From: Candidatus Thermoplasmatota archaeon
GTDB taxonomy: Archaea > Thermoplasmatota > SW-10-69-26 > JACQPN01 > JAJPHT01
NCBI GenBank assembly: GCA_035540375.1
Contig: DATLGO010000018.1
Location: 1-48,126 of the forward strand
Direction of reading: 5' to 3'
Length of the DNA: 48,126 nucleotides
The position numbers and the translations under genes were made by a program. The notes below the pieces were generated by a model. It saw nothing but the letters and a program-made list of their open reading frames with translations. It was not told the origin of the DNA and made no database searches. Shown here piece by piece: positions 25,178 through 32,813 of this stretch; position 1 is the stretch's first letter; each line of letters opens with the position of its first letter.

Positions 25178-27022
25178 GTGTGCTCGATCGGGGGGGTGTA
25201 CCGCAGCGGATCCGTCGAGCCCGCGGACGCGACCGCGATCGAGGCGATCATGCAGTCGATGGCCGCGCGCGGCCCCGACCATGCGGCCGTCCGCCGCTTC
25301 GGCCCCGTCATCCTCGGGCACGGTCGTCTCGCGATCCGCGGTCTCACATCCCCGGCGGCGCTGCAGCCGATGGAGACCCCGGACGGCCGTCACGCGCTCG
25401 TCTTCAACGGCGAGATCTACAACCACGCGGAGATCGCCGATATCCTCGGGTTCAAACCGCGCTCCGGGAGCGACACCGAAGTCCTCCTCGAGCTTCTCGC
25501 GCGCCGAGGCGTCCAAGGTCTCGCGCTCGTCGAGGGTGACTTCGCGCTTGCGCATCTCGACCGCTCGACGGGCGAGCTGATCCTTGCGAGGGACCTTTTC
25601 GGCGTGAAGCCGCTGTGCTACGTGGAAACGGACGGCGGGTTCTGGTTCGCGAGCGTTCCGCAGGCCCTCCTTTCGCCCGCCGGCCCCGCGCTCCGCGTCG
25701 CGGACGAGGCGGCCGTGGCGGCGTTCCTCGTCGAAGGTCTCGCGGAGCTCCCGGGCCGCACGTTCTTCCGGGACGTCAAGAGCGTCCTTCCCGGCCACGC
25801 GCTCGTCGTGCGCGACGGGCGCGTCGTGCGCGCGGAGCGCTACGCGCCTTGTCCCGTCGAGGGTCCCGCGCGGATGCCGCTCGAGGCGGCGCTCGCGAAA
25901 AGCGTGGCGCTGCGGCTCGAAGCGGACGTCCCGGTCGGGGCCTCGCTTTCGGGCGGGCTCGATTCCGCCTTCGTGGTCGCGACCGCAACTCGGGGCCGCG
26001 CAGGGCTTCCGACCTTCACGGCGCTCATGCCGGACGGAGCGCCCGACGAATCGGGGCTCGCCGCGCTCACCGCGGCCGCATCCCGCGCCTCTCCGACCTG
26101 GGTGTACGTCGGGCCTCCGTCCCCCGATGAGCTGCGGGCGCTCGTGCGCGACCAGGGGGCTCCGTTCTCGACGCTGAGCGTGCACGCCCAGAGGCGCGTC
26201 GCAGCGGCCGCCCGGGCCGCGGGCGCCAAGGTCCTTCTCGACGGCCAAGGGGCGGACGAGGTCTTCGCGGGGTACCCGCACTACCGGGCGGCGCGCCTCG
26301 CGACGCTGCTTGCCCGAGGCCGTCTCGCGCGGTTTGCCCGCGAGGCGCGGGCGTGCGGCCTCGCGTCGACCGCGGAAGCCTTCTATCTCATCCTCCCGCG
26401 CCCGGTGCGCGATGCCGTCCGACGCGTCGCGCACCGGCGCGCGCGGAAGCGGCTCGACCCGGGGCTCGCAGCGCGTCACCCCCTCCCCCGCGCGCCCGGG
26501 CTCCGGGGGTCGAGCCTCCTCAAGGCCGTGCTCGCCGACGGGCTTCGGCGATCGAGCCTCCCGTCGCTTCTGCGGTTCGCGGATCGCAACACGATGGCGG
26601 AAGGGGTCGAGGGCCGCTATCCCTTCCTCGACCGCGACGTCGTGGCGGCCGCGTTCGCCCTCGAGGACGAACGCCTCGTCTCCGACAACTGGACGAAGCG
26701 CGCGCTCCGGGAGGCGGCCGCGGGGCTCGTCCCCGACGCGATCCGGTCGGCGCGCGCCAAGGTCGACTTCCGCACGCCGGACGAGGCGTGGTTCGCGGGA
26801 CCCCTCGCGAGATTGTTCGAGGAGCACCTGGGGGACGGCCGACTCGAGGAACGCGGATGGCTGGCGCCCGGCGAGGGCGCGCGTCTTCTCGCGGACCACG
26901 CCCGCGGCCGCGACAAGGGCATGGCCCGCCGGGCCTTCTTCCTCGAGGCCTGGGCGCGCGTCCACCTCGACGCACCCCAAGCGAGGATCGAACCCGGCGC
27001 GCTCCGGGCGCGCTCCGAATGA
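25178..27022 (+). CDS. asnB: Asparagine synthase (glutamine-hydrolysing)
   Basis: AsnB makes asparagine from aspartate, ATP and glutamine. The GTG start is followed at once by Cys2 (CSIGGVYR), the amidotransferase nucleophile, which fixes the start at 25178. The glutaminase domain has RGPDH, ALVFNGEIYNHAE and SDTEVLLELL. The synthetase domain has the ATP-binding loop SGGLDS (258-263) and DGQGADEVFAGYPHY, and it ends with 'FADRNTMAEGVEGRYPFLD'. The full length is 614 residues, as expected. It lies between gatE and gatD, which amidate tRNA-bound Glu. Some archaeal AsnB paralogues work on surface sugars or peptides instead; no sugar genes are adjacent here. Confidence 0.92.
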   Translation: MCSIGGVYRSGSVEPADATAIEAIMQSMAARGPDHAAVRRFGPVILGHGRLAIRGLTSPAALQPMETPDGRHALVFNGEIYNHAEIADILGFKPRSGSDTEVLLELLARRGVQGLALVEGDFALAHLDRSTGELILARDLFGVKPLCYVETDGGFWFASVPQALLSPAGPALRVADEAAVAAFLVEGLAELPGRTFFRDVKSVLPGHALVVRDGRVVRAERYAPCPVEGPARMPLEAALAKSVALRLEADVPVGASLSGGLDSAFVVATATRGRAGLPTFTALMPDGAPDESGLAALTAAASRASPTWVYVGPPSPDELRALVRDQGAPFSTLSVHAQRRVAAAARAAGAKVLLDGQGADEVFAGYPHYRAARLATLLARGRLARFAREARACGLASTAEAFYLILPRPVRDAVRRVAHRRARKRLDPGLAARHPLPRAPGLRGSSLLKAVLADGLRRSSLPSLLRFADRNTMAEGVEGRYPFLDRDVVAAAFALEDERLVSDNWTKRALREAAAGLVPDAIRSARAKVDFRTPDEAWFAGPLARLFEEHLGDGRLEERGWLAPGEGARLLADHARGRDKGMARRAFFLEAWARVHLDAPQARIEPGALRARSE

Positions 27023-27028
27023 CTTAGG
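27021..27028 (+). promoter_or_regulatory. TATA-like box of the membrane/winged-helix pair
   Basis: GACTTAGG, centred about 27 bases upstream of the GTG at 27052; it overlaps the asnB stop codon. Confidence 0.4.
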
Positions 27029-27051
27029 ATGAGCGTCGCGCTTATCGTCGC

Positions 27052-27726
27052 GTGGAGTGGTCCTCCGTCGCCCCCGGCGCCTTCGTCGTCCTCGACGTCG
27101 TGTCGCTCGCGCTCGCGGGGGCCGTGGCCCTCTTCTTCTGGCGGACCCACCGGCTCGTTCCCGACGCCGGCTACGCGGTCCTCGCGAGCGCCTTCGCGGT
27201 CCTGGGTCTGAGTTACCTCACGATCGGCGCCTCCGAGTTCGATCTCATCGACCCCGGCGCCGCGATCGTGGACGCGGCCCGCGTCGGAGGTCAATTCCTC
27301 GGCGTGGCCCTCATCTTCCTGAATTACGCCTCGCGGTTCTTCAACCTCGATCGACGATTCCTCACGGTCGCCTCGCGGGCGCTTGCCGCCGTCGCGGTCG
27401 TGTATCTCGTCATCTACGTCGCGCCCCCCGCATTCGAGCTGCCCGATCCGCGATCCTACCTCGGGACGCTCCGTTTCCTCGAGTTCATGCTCCTCGCCGC
27501 CGCCGCCGGTCTCGTCGCCGTGGGCGTGTCAGGCCGACGCTTCGCCGACTTCGCGGTTCCCGCGGCCTTCCTGCTCCTCGCCGTGAGCAAGTACACGTGG
27601 GCGATGATCGCGTGGTTCGGCGTCGACGACGCCGTTCCGCTTCCCTATCTGTGGCGCCTCGCGGCGCTCGGCATCCTTCTCGTCGTCGTGGCGCGCGCGG
27701 GGGGCGGTCCTCGTGCCGAGGCGTGA
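27052..27726 (+). CDS. Six-helix membrane protein, probable sensor partner
   Basis: The 224-residue protein has six or seven closely spaced hydrophobic helices with short loops and few charged residues, starting APGAFVVLDVVSLALAGAVAL and ending YLWRLAALGILLVVVARAG. No family motif is visible. The layout resembles membrane sensor parts of archaeal regulatory pairs. The next gene, a small winged-helix protein, starts 14 bases inside it, so the two are co-translated; a role as a membrane signal receiver is an inference from that linkage only. GTG at 27052 is chosen for its promoter spacing. Confidence 0.55.
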   Translation: MEWSSVAPGAFVVLDVVSLALAGAVALFFWRTHRLVPDAGYAVLASAFAVLGLSYLTIGASEFDLIDPGAAIVDAARVGGQFLGVALIFLNYASRFFNLDRRFLTVASRALAAVAVVYLVIYVAPPAFELPDPRSYLGTLRFLEFMLLAAAAGLVAVGVSGRRFADFAVPAAFLLLAVSKYTWAMIAWFGVDDAVPLPYLWRLAALGILLVVVARAGGGPRAEA

Positions 27727-28000
27727 GCGACAGACCCTGATCGGCGTCGTGCTCGCCGAGCTTTCGAGGGCCGCGGGCGACCGCGACGCCTCCGTCACGC
27801 AGGTGGCGGCCCGATGCAACATGCCCTACGACCGTTTCAAGGAGCTTCTCGAAGACCTCCGCGGCAAGGGGCTCATCCACGGCGACGACCCGTTCCGTCT
27901 GACGCCGGAGGGGCGCAAGCTCCTCGAGGCCTACCGCGCATGGCGGGAAGCCCTCCGGCTCTTCGGCATGTCGCCGGACGACGCGGATCGCCGCGGCTAG
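27713..28000 (+). CDS. Small winged-helix DNA-binding protein
   Basis: The 95-residue protein has a single winged-helix domain: 'GVVLAELSRAAGDRDASVTQVAARCNMPYDRFKELLEDLRGKGLI' (helix-turn-helix) followed by a short wing, 'HGDDPFRLTPEGRKLLEAYRAWREAL'. It resembles the archaeal one-domain transcriptional regulators of PF14947/PadR type. The GTG at 27713 is 14 bases inside the upstream membrane gene. Its TAG stop and that of the convergent gatD share a CTAG palindrome (4-base overlap). Confidence 0.75.
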   Translation: MPRRERQTLIGVVLAELSRAAGDRDASVTQVAARCNMPYDRFKELLEDLRGKGLIHGDDPFRLTPEGRKLLEAYRAWREALRLFGMSPDDADRRG

Positions 28001-29364
28001 GGCGCGAGGGGCTCGAAGGCGTCGACGGGCGTCCGCTCGTCGAGCTCGCCGACGACGTTCTCGCGCATGAGCCGACGGACCTCGGAGGGATCCTTCGTGC
28101 GGCCGAGGACCCACATGAGCTTGATGTAGGCCGTCTCGGCGAGCATGTCCTCCGCCGGGATGACGCCCGCCTCCAGGAGGTCGCGCCCGGTGGAATACAC
28201 GTTCATGTTGACGCGCCCGTTGAGGCACTGCGTCGCCATCACCACGAACGACGGACCGGCTTCGCGTCCGTCGTAGCGCAGGCGCGGCGAGCCGTCCGCG
28301 TGGCGGCCCGTCGAGATGGCGCGCACCATGTCGAGGTTGCGGCGCGCGACGTGGCCGAGCCCCGTGCCCACGAGGACGACGCCCTTCAAGACGACCTTCT
28401 CGAGGTGATCGGGCCAGAGGCCCGGGTAGCTCTGGATGATCGAAACCTCCTCGTCGAGGCGGTCGTCGAGGACGGCGGGCCCGGGCTTCGCGCGCCGGTA
28501 GGGCTCCGTGAGCGAGACCTTTCCGCCCTCGACGCGGCCGAGGGGACGGGCGTTGATCGAGACGAACGCGTCGCGGCGGGAGCTGTGCATCTTGCGCACG
28601 CGCGTTCCGCGGTGGACGAGACAGTGGTTGTCGCCCGTCTCGCCGTGCATCACCACGACGACCTCGCCGAGGTCGCTTTGCGCCGCGACGGCCACGGCGG
28701 CGTGGAGGTTCATGCCCGCGTCGCTCGACGGCCGGTCGCTCGAGCGCTGGGCGCCGACGAGCACGACCGGGCCGGGAAGGCCGTCCTTGAAGAAGAACGC
28801 GAGCGCGGCGGCCGTGTAGGACATCGTGTCCGTTCCGTGCGTCACGACGACGCCGCGCGCGCCCGCGTCGAACTCGCGCTTGACCTCCCTCGCGAGGGTC
28901 TGCCAGTGCTCCGGTTGGAGATCCTCGCTGAACATCGAGAAGACGATGCGCGGACGCACGTTCGCGAGGGCGTAGAGCTCGGGCACGGCGGCCGCGAGCT
29001 CCGCGGGCGTCGCGACGGGGTGGACCGCGCCCGTGCGGTAATCGACGAAGGACGCGATGGTGCCCCCCGTCGCGAGGATCGCGACCGGCGGAAGGCCGTC
29101 CTTCGAGGGCGTGGCGCGCGGCTTCGCGACGCGGGGATCGGCCTTCTTCGCGAGCGCGAGCTTCGATCCGGGACCCATGGCGAGCCCGACGTTGTATCCG
29201 CTCTTCAGCTTGAGAACGAGGATGTCGGGGCCGCTTGCGACGGTCCGTTCCATGACGACGCCCCGCTCGGTGCGGCCGTCCGGCACGGTCGCATCCACCG
29301 TGTCGCCCACCGCCGCGTTCGCGCCGTCGAGGAGCCTGCGCACGACGCCCTCGTACTCCGTCAT
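27997..29364 (-). CDS. gatD: Glu-tRNA(Gln) amidotransferase subunit D
   Basis: GatD is the asparaginase-like glutaminase that feeds ammonia to GatE. After an N-terminal beta barrel (residues 1-75), the asparaginase domain starts with LATGGTIASFVDYRTGAV, holding the nucleophilic Thr, then 'VVTHGTDTMSYTAAALAFF' with the second Thr/Asp pair and 'GAQRSSDRPSSDAGMNL'. The C-terminal 'VVMATQCLNGRVNMNVYSTGRDLLEAGVI' is typical. The length of 455 residues is normal with the start at ATG 29364 (MTEYEGVV). A longer open frame to 29430 would pass through a TATA box (GCTTTTATGG at 29391-29400). Confidence 0.93.
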   Translation of the reverse strand: MTEYEGVVRRLLDGANAAVGDTVDATVPDGRTERGVVMERTVASGPDILVLKLKSGYNVGLAMGPGSKLALAKKADPRVAKPRATPSKDGLPPVAILATGGTIASFVDYRTGAVHPVATPAELAAAVPELYALANVRPRIVFSMFSEDLQPEHWQTLAREVKREFDAGARGVVVTHGTDTMSYTAAALAFFFKDGLPGPVVLVGAQRSSDRPSSDAGMNLHAAVAVAAQSDLGEVVVVMHGETGDNHCLVHRGTRVRKMHSSRRDAFVSINARPLGRVEGGKVSLTEPYRRAKPGPAVLDDRLDEEVSIIQSYPGLWPDHLEKVVLKGVVLVGTGLGHVARRNLDMVRAISTGRHADGSPRLRYDGREAGPSFVVMATQCLNGRVNMNVYSTGRDLLEAGVIPAEDMLAETAYIKLMWVLGRTKDPSEVRRLMRENVVGELDERTPVDAFEPLAP

Positions 29365-29390
29365 GACGCGGGCGGCATGCGCCGCGAGGG

Positions 29391-29400
29391 CCATAAAAGC
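29391..29400 (-). promoter_or_regulatory. TATA box of gatD
   Basis: Minus-strand GCTTTTATGG, centred about 31 bases upstream of the ATG at 29364; predicts a leader of only a few bases. Confidence 0.55.
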
Positions 29401-29456
29401 GTTCCCCCTGCGGCCAGGCGAAGTCATCATGGTGTCGGACGGCGCAGGGGAACGGT

Positions 29457-30566
29457 ATGCGCGGCGAAGTCGTCTTCCTGTACGTCTACGACGTCGGCGC
29501 GGAGGTGGACCTCGACCGCGTCGGCAGCGTCCTCGACGAGCATCCCGCCTTCGAACCCGTCGAGATCCGCAAGACGGCGCCGAAGTACGTGGCGCTCGCG
29601 CGGCCGCTCACGCTCCGGTTTCCGGGGATCGAGCGCGAGACGAGCGTCGGGCGCCTCCGGTTCGACCTGACGGCGCGCATCTTCGAGATCGGGGCGGTGA
29701 GCCTGCAGGTCCGCGCTTCCTTCGAGGTCGAGACGCTCGGCGACCTCCACGCCTGGGGCAACCTCCGGGTGTACGGGGGCGCCGACCTCGTCTCGCCCCG
29801 GCACCTCGCGCAGACGTATCTCAAGGAGATGGTCGCCGGCCTCGGTGAAGCGCTCGTCAAGCGCTACGCCGACGTGTCGGAGCCCGAGACGTACACGGCC
29901 TACGCGATCACCGACCTCGGCAAGCTCGACATCCCCACGCTCCTCAAGAACGAACGTCGGGCCCTCGCGGGGCTCATCGCCTCCGAAAGCGACCCTGGGC
30001 GCCTATCGATGGACGAGGTCGAGGACAACCTGTACCACATGTACCGCTATTACGACGACGATCTCGTGGTCGCGGACTGGGACGTCGCTGTCGTCGTGGA
30101 ACCCTCCGGTCGCTACGAGGACGTCCTCTACGTGATGGAGCTCGCAAACCTCCAGCTCCTCGAGCTCCGCACCTACGATCAGTACCTCGACGGCGTCCTC
30201 GACAAGGCCTACGACGACCTCTCCCGCTTCTTCGAGACGGGAGCGAGGAGCCTCTTCCTCTCGGCCCGGGACGTGGTCGAGGACCTGGCCGACGCGCGCA
30301 TCGACCTCATCCGGGTGACCGACGAGATCAACAACATCGGAAAGATCTTCGGCGACTGGTACCTCGCGAAGCTCCACCGCGGCCTCGCGGAGCGTTTCCA
30401 CCTCGCGGAGTGGGAGACCATCGTGAAGGAGAAGATGGAGACGCTGAACGCGCTCTATGGTCTTGCGACGCACGAGGTCGAGCATCGCCGCGGCATCGTG
30501 CTCGAGGGCGCGATCGTGCTGCTCTTCATCGTCGACCTGGTGCTGGTCTTCCTGACGCTTCGCTGA
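29457..30566 (+). CDS. Tail-anchored coiled-coil protein, possibly RMD1/DUF155-like
   Basis: The 369-residue protein begins with a strand-rich N-terminus ('GEVVFLYVYDVGAEVDLDRV'). Long helices with 'YDQYLDGVLDKAYDDLSRFFE' and 'LTDEINNIG'-like spacing follow, and it ends with a single membrane helix at residues about 348-366 and a short positive tail. A coiled coil followed by one C-terminal anchor is the layout of RMD1/RMND1 (DUF155) proteins, but the match is structural and not certain. It would face the cytoplasm. Start is ATG at 29457; a weak TATA-like box is 30 bases upstream. Role unknown. Confidence 0.5.
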   Translation: MRGEVVFLYVYDVGAEVDLDRVGSVLDEHPAFEPVEIRKTAPKYVALARPLTLRFPGIERETSVGRLRFDLTARIFEIGAVSLQVRASFEVETLGDLHAWGNLRVYGGADLVSPRHLAQTYLKEMVAGLGEALVKRYADVSEPETYTAYAITDLGKLDIPTLLKNERRALAGLIASESDPGRLSMDEVEDNLYHMYRYYDDDLVVADWDVAVVVEPSGRYEDVLYVMELANLQLLELRTYDQYLDGVLDKAYDDLSRFFETGARSLFLSARDVVEDLADARIDLIRVTDEINNIGKIFGDWYLAKLHRGLAERFHLAEWETIVKEKMETLNALYGLATHEVEHRRGIVLEGAIVLLFIVDLVLVFLTLR

Positions 30567-30595
30567 TCCGAAAGGATCGCGCGATGCGCGAAAAG

Positions 30596-30668
30596 CGCCC
30601 CAGCCGAGATTTGAACTCGGGTCGGAGCCTCGACAGGGCTCCATGATAGGCCGCTACACCACTGGGGC
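30596..30668 (-). tRNA. tRNA-Asp (GTC)
   Basis: The 73-base gene folds completely: acceptor GCCCCAG/CTGGGGC, anticodon arm GAGCC-CTGTCGA-GGCTC with anticodon GTC, T arm CCGAG-TTCAAAT-CTCGG, discriminator G. A TATA-like CTTTATC (minus strand, 30698-30704) lies 34 bases upstream of the 5' end. No intron is present. Confidence 0.95.
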
Positions 30669-30754
30669 AACCGGGTCTGCCACGGGGGCAGGCAGCGGAT
30701 AAAGGAACATGCCCTATTTGAGCATTTGGGGCTGAGCGTTCGCCGCTTCGCGCG

Positions 30755-32152
30755 TCACGTCCGCGTCGCGCGCCCGGCGGCCTCGCTCGGCTTCTCGAGC
30801 GGGCGGGACGCGGCCTTCCACGCGGCCATCCCGCCCAGGAGGTTCGCAACGCGCGGGAAGCCGGCGCGCGCAAGGAGGCTCGCCGCGGTCGCGCTCCGGT
30901 AGCCGGAGCCGCACGTCACGGTCCACGCCGCGTCGCGGTCGAGCTCGTCGAAGCGGCTCGCGACGTCCTCGAGCGGGATCCACGTGGCGCCCGGCGCATG
31001 GCCCGCCTCCCACTCCGCTCGCGAACGCACGTCGAGGATCGGCGCGCGGGCCGCGTTCGCGGACACGCCCTCGAGCGTCGCGAAGGGAAGGCCGGCCGCG
31101 CGCCACGCGGGGAGGCCGCCTTCGAGCCACCCGCGCACGTCGAGGCCGCCCACGAGCGCGAGCGCCCTCACCGCGGCGGCGACCTGGTCCCCGTTCGGTC
31201 CCACGACGTAGATGGGCAGGCCGAGCTCCACGAGGTTCGCCGCCCGGGCGGGAAACGCGGCCTGCGAGAAGGGAACGTCCACGGATCCCGCGACGTGGTT
31301 CGCGCCGAAGGCGTCGGGCTCGCCGAGGTCGATGATGAGGACGTCGCGCCCGTCGCCCACCGCGTCCGCGAAGGCGCGCGGGTCGAGCGCGGGCACGGCC
31401 TCGCGGGTCGGCATCGCGACCGGCGGGCCTTCCCGGTTCAACTGCTTGATCCGGACGGCGTTTCCGGGCTTCGGGGGAAGGTCGTCGAGGACGCGCGCCG
31501 TGAACGCGGCGCGGTCGCGCTCGCCGAGGAAGCCGTTCGTCGCGCGCTCGTAACCGAAGCTCGATACGGTGAGGGGGCTCGCGATGGAGCCGCACGCGCT
31601 CCCGAGCCCGTGGCCGGGGTGGACGATCGTTCCGTCGGCGACGGGTCCAAGGACGCCCGAGAGCGTCGCGTGCAGGTCCGCCGCGAGCGCCCGCGCATCC
31701 GCCTCGCCCACGAGGTCGGGTCGGCCCACGCTCCCGACGAACAGCGTGTCGCCCGTGAACGCGGCGTAAGGGGGCGCGCCGGCCTCGCTCGCGAACAGGA
31801 CGAGATGCTCCGGCGTATGCCCGGGCGCGCGGCGCGCGAGGAGGGAGACGTCGCCCACGTCGATCGCGTCGCCGTCGGCGAGCGGCTCGTGGTCGAAGCG
31901 CACGCCCGCGTTCGCTGGCATGTGGATCGCGGCCCCGGTCTTGCGCCCAAGGGCGCGGACGCCGCTCACGTGGTCCGCGTGGAGGTGCGTGTCGACCACG
32001 TGACGGATCTCGACCTCCGCCTGCCGGGCCGCTTCGAGGACGGGTCCGACGTCGAGCACCGGGTCGATCACGACGCCCTCGCCCGCGCGCTCGTCCGCGA
32101 CGAGATGCGTCAGGCAGCCCAGCCCCTCCTGACGGAGCGATTGCACGAGCAT
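30755..32152 (-). CDS. Metallo-beta-lactamase protein with two rhodanese domains
   Basis: The 465-residue protein joins an N-terminal metallo-beta-lactamase domain to two rhodanese domains, a layout seen in persulfide dioxygenase-like sulfur enzymes. The metal motif THLHADH (His56, His58, Asp60, His61) is complete, with PGHTPEH and FTGDTLFVG following. The first rhodanese domain (about residues 270-355) lacks a catalytic Cys: the active-loop position reads VGPNGDQ. The second has TCGSGYRS with Cys414. It probably handles glutathione-like or low-molecular thiol persulfides. ATG at 32152 has a TATA-like box (minus-strand CGTTTTGC) 29 bases upstream. Confidence 0.85.
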   Translation of the reverse strand: MLVQSLRQEGLGCLTHLVADERAGEGVVIDPVLDVGPVLEAARQAEVEIRHVVDTHLHADHVSGVRALGRKTGAAIHMPANAGVRFDHEPLADGDAIDVGDVSLLARRAPGHTPEHLVLFASEAGAPPYAAFTGDTLFVGSVGRPDLVGEADARALAADLHATLSGVLGPVADGTIVHPGHGLGSACGSIASPLTVSSFGYERATNGFLGERDRAAFTARVLDDLPPKPGNAVRIKQLNREGPPVAMPTREAVPALDPRAFADAVGDGRDVLIIDLGEPDAFGANHVAGSVDVPFSQAAFPARAANLVELGLPIYVVGPNGDQVAAAVRALALVGGLDVRGWLEGGLPAWRAAGLPFATLEGVSANAARAPILDVRSRAEWEAGHAPGATWIPLEDVASRFDELDRDAAWTVTCGSGYRSATAASLLARAGFPRVANLLGGMAAWKAASRPLEKPSEAAGRATRT

Positions 32153-32237
32153 GGACGGGATGATTGACTTCGGGATGCAAAACGCCGATGGACGGCCCGT
32201 CCGGAAGTGGTTAGCCAGATCGGGTCCACGATGCCCC

Positions 32238-32813
32238 ATGCGTCTCGTCTTCATCGCCGGCAGCCCTCGACGCAAGTCGCGCACGCGCGTCCTCGTCGAG
32301 CGGGCCCGCGACCACGCTCGCAACGAGCACCCGGAATGCGAGACCGATCTCCTCGACCTCGCGGCGACGACCCCCGAGCCGTTCAAGGACTGGGAAACGG
32401 AATACTCGGACGCCACGCGGAATGTCGTTGAGCGCGTGCTCGCGTCCGATGCGATGGTCGTGGGATCGCCCGTGTTCAATGGCTCCTATTCTTCCGCGGT
32501 CAAGAACCTCTTCGAGCACATCGACTACAAGGAGCTCGAAGGGATGGTCGCGGGGTTCATCGTGGTGGGCGGCGGAGACCAGAGCTTCCTCCAGGTCCGC
32601 GCGCATCTCGCGCAGCTCATGGCCTACTACCGCGTGCCGGTCGTGCCGCGGGCGGTTTTCGCGACCGAGGAGCAGGTTGACGAGGGCCCGCCCGAAAAGA
32701 TCCTCAAGCGGATCGATCGCCTCGTCGACGCGACCTTCGCGGCGGCAACCGGCGCGCGCGCGGCCGCGGACGCTGAGCGGAAGATGGAGCGCGAGCACGC
32801 GCCTCAGGCTTGA
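32238..32813 (+). CDS. NADPH-dependent FMN reductase-like flavoprotein
   Basis: The 191-residue protein has the flavodoxin-like fold of the NAD(P)H-dependent FMN reductase family. 'LVFIAGSPRRKSRTRVLVERA' forms the phosphate-binding loop, and 'VVGSPVFNGSYSSAVKNLFEH' binds the isoalloxazine ring. A short acidic/basic tail closes it. Such proteins reduce FMN, quinones or metal ions; the substrate is not visible. ATG at 32238 has GGTTAGCC centred 26 bases upstream. It is divergent from the MBL/rhodanese gene and overlaps the convergent MFS gene by 10 bases. Confidence 0.85.
   Translation: MRLVFIAGSPRRKSRTRVLVERARDHARNEHPECETDLLDLAATTPEPFKDWETEYSDATRNVVERVLASDAMVVGSPVFNGSYSSAVKNLFEHIDYKELEGMVAGFIVVGGGDQSFLQVRAHLAQLMAYYRVPVVPRAVFATEEQVDEGPPEKILKRIDRLVDATFAAATGARAAADAERKMEREHAPQA

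Noticed and set aside
29364-29430. Longer gatD start at 29430
   Set aside because: It would include the TATA box; GatD homologues start at the MTEYEG position.
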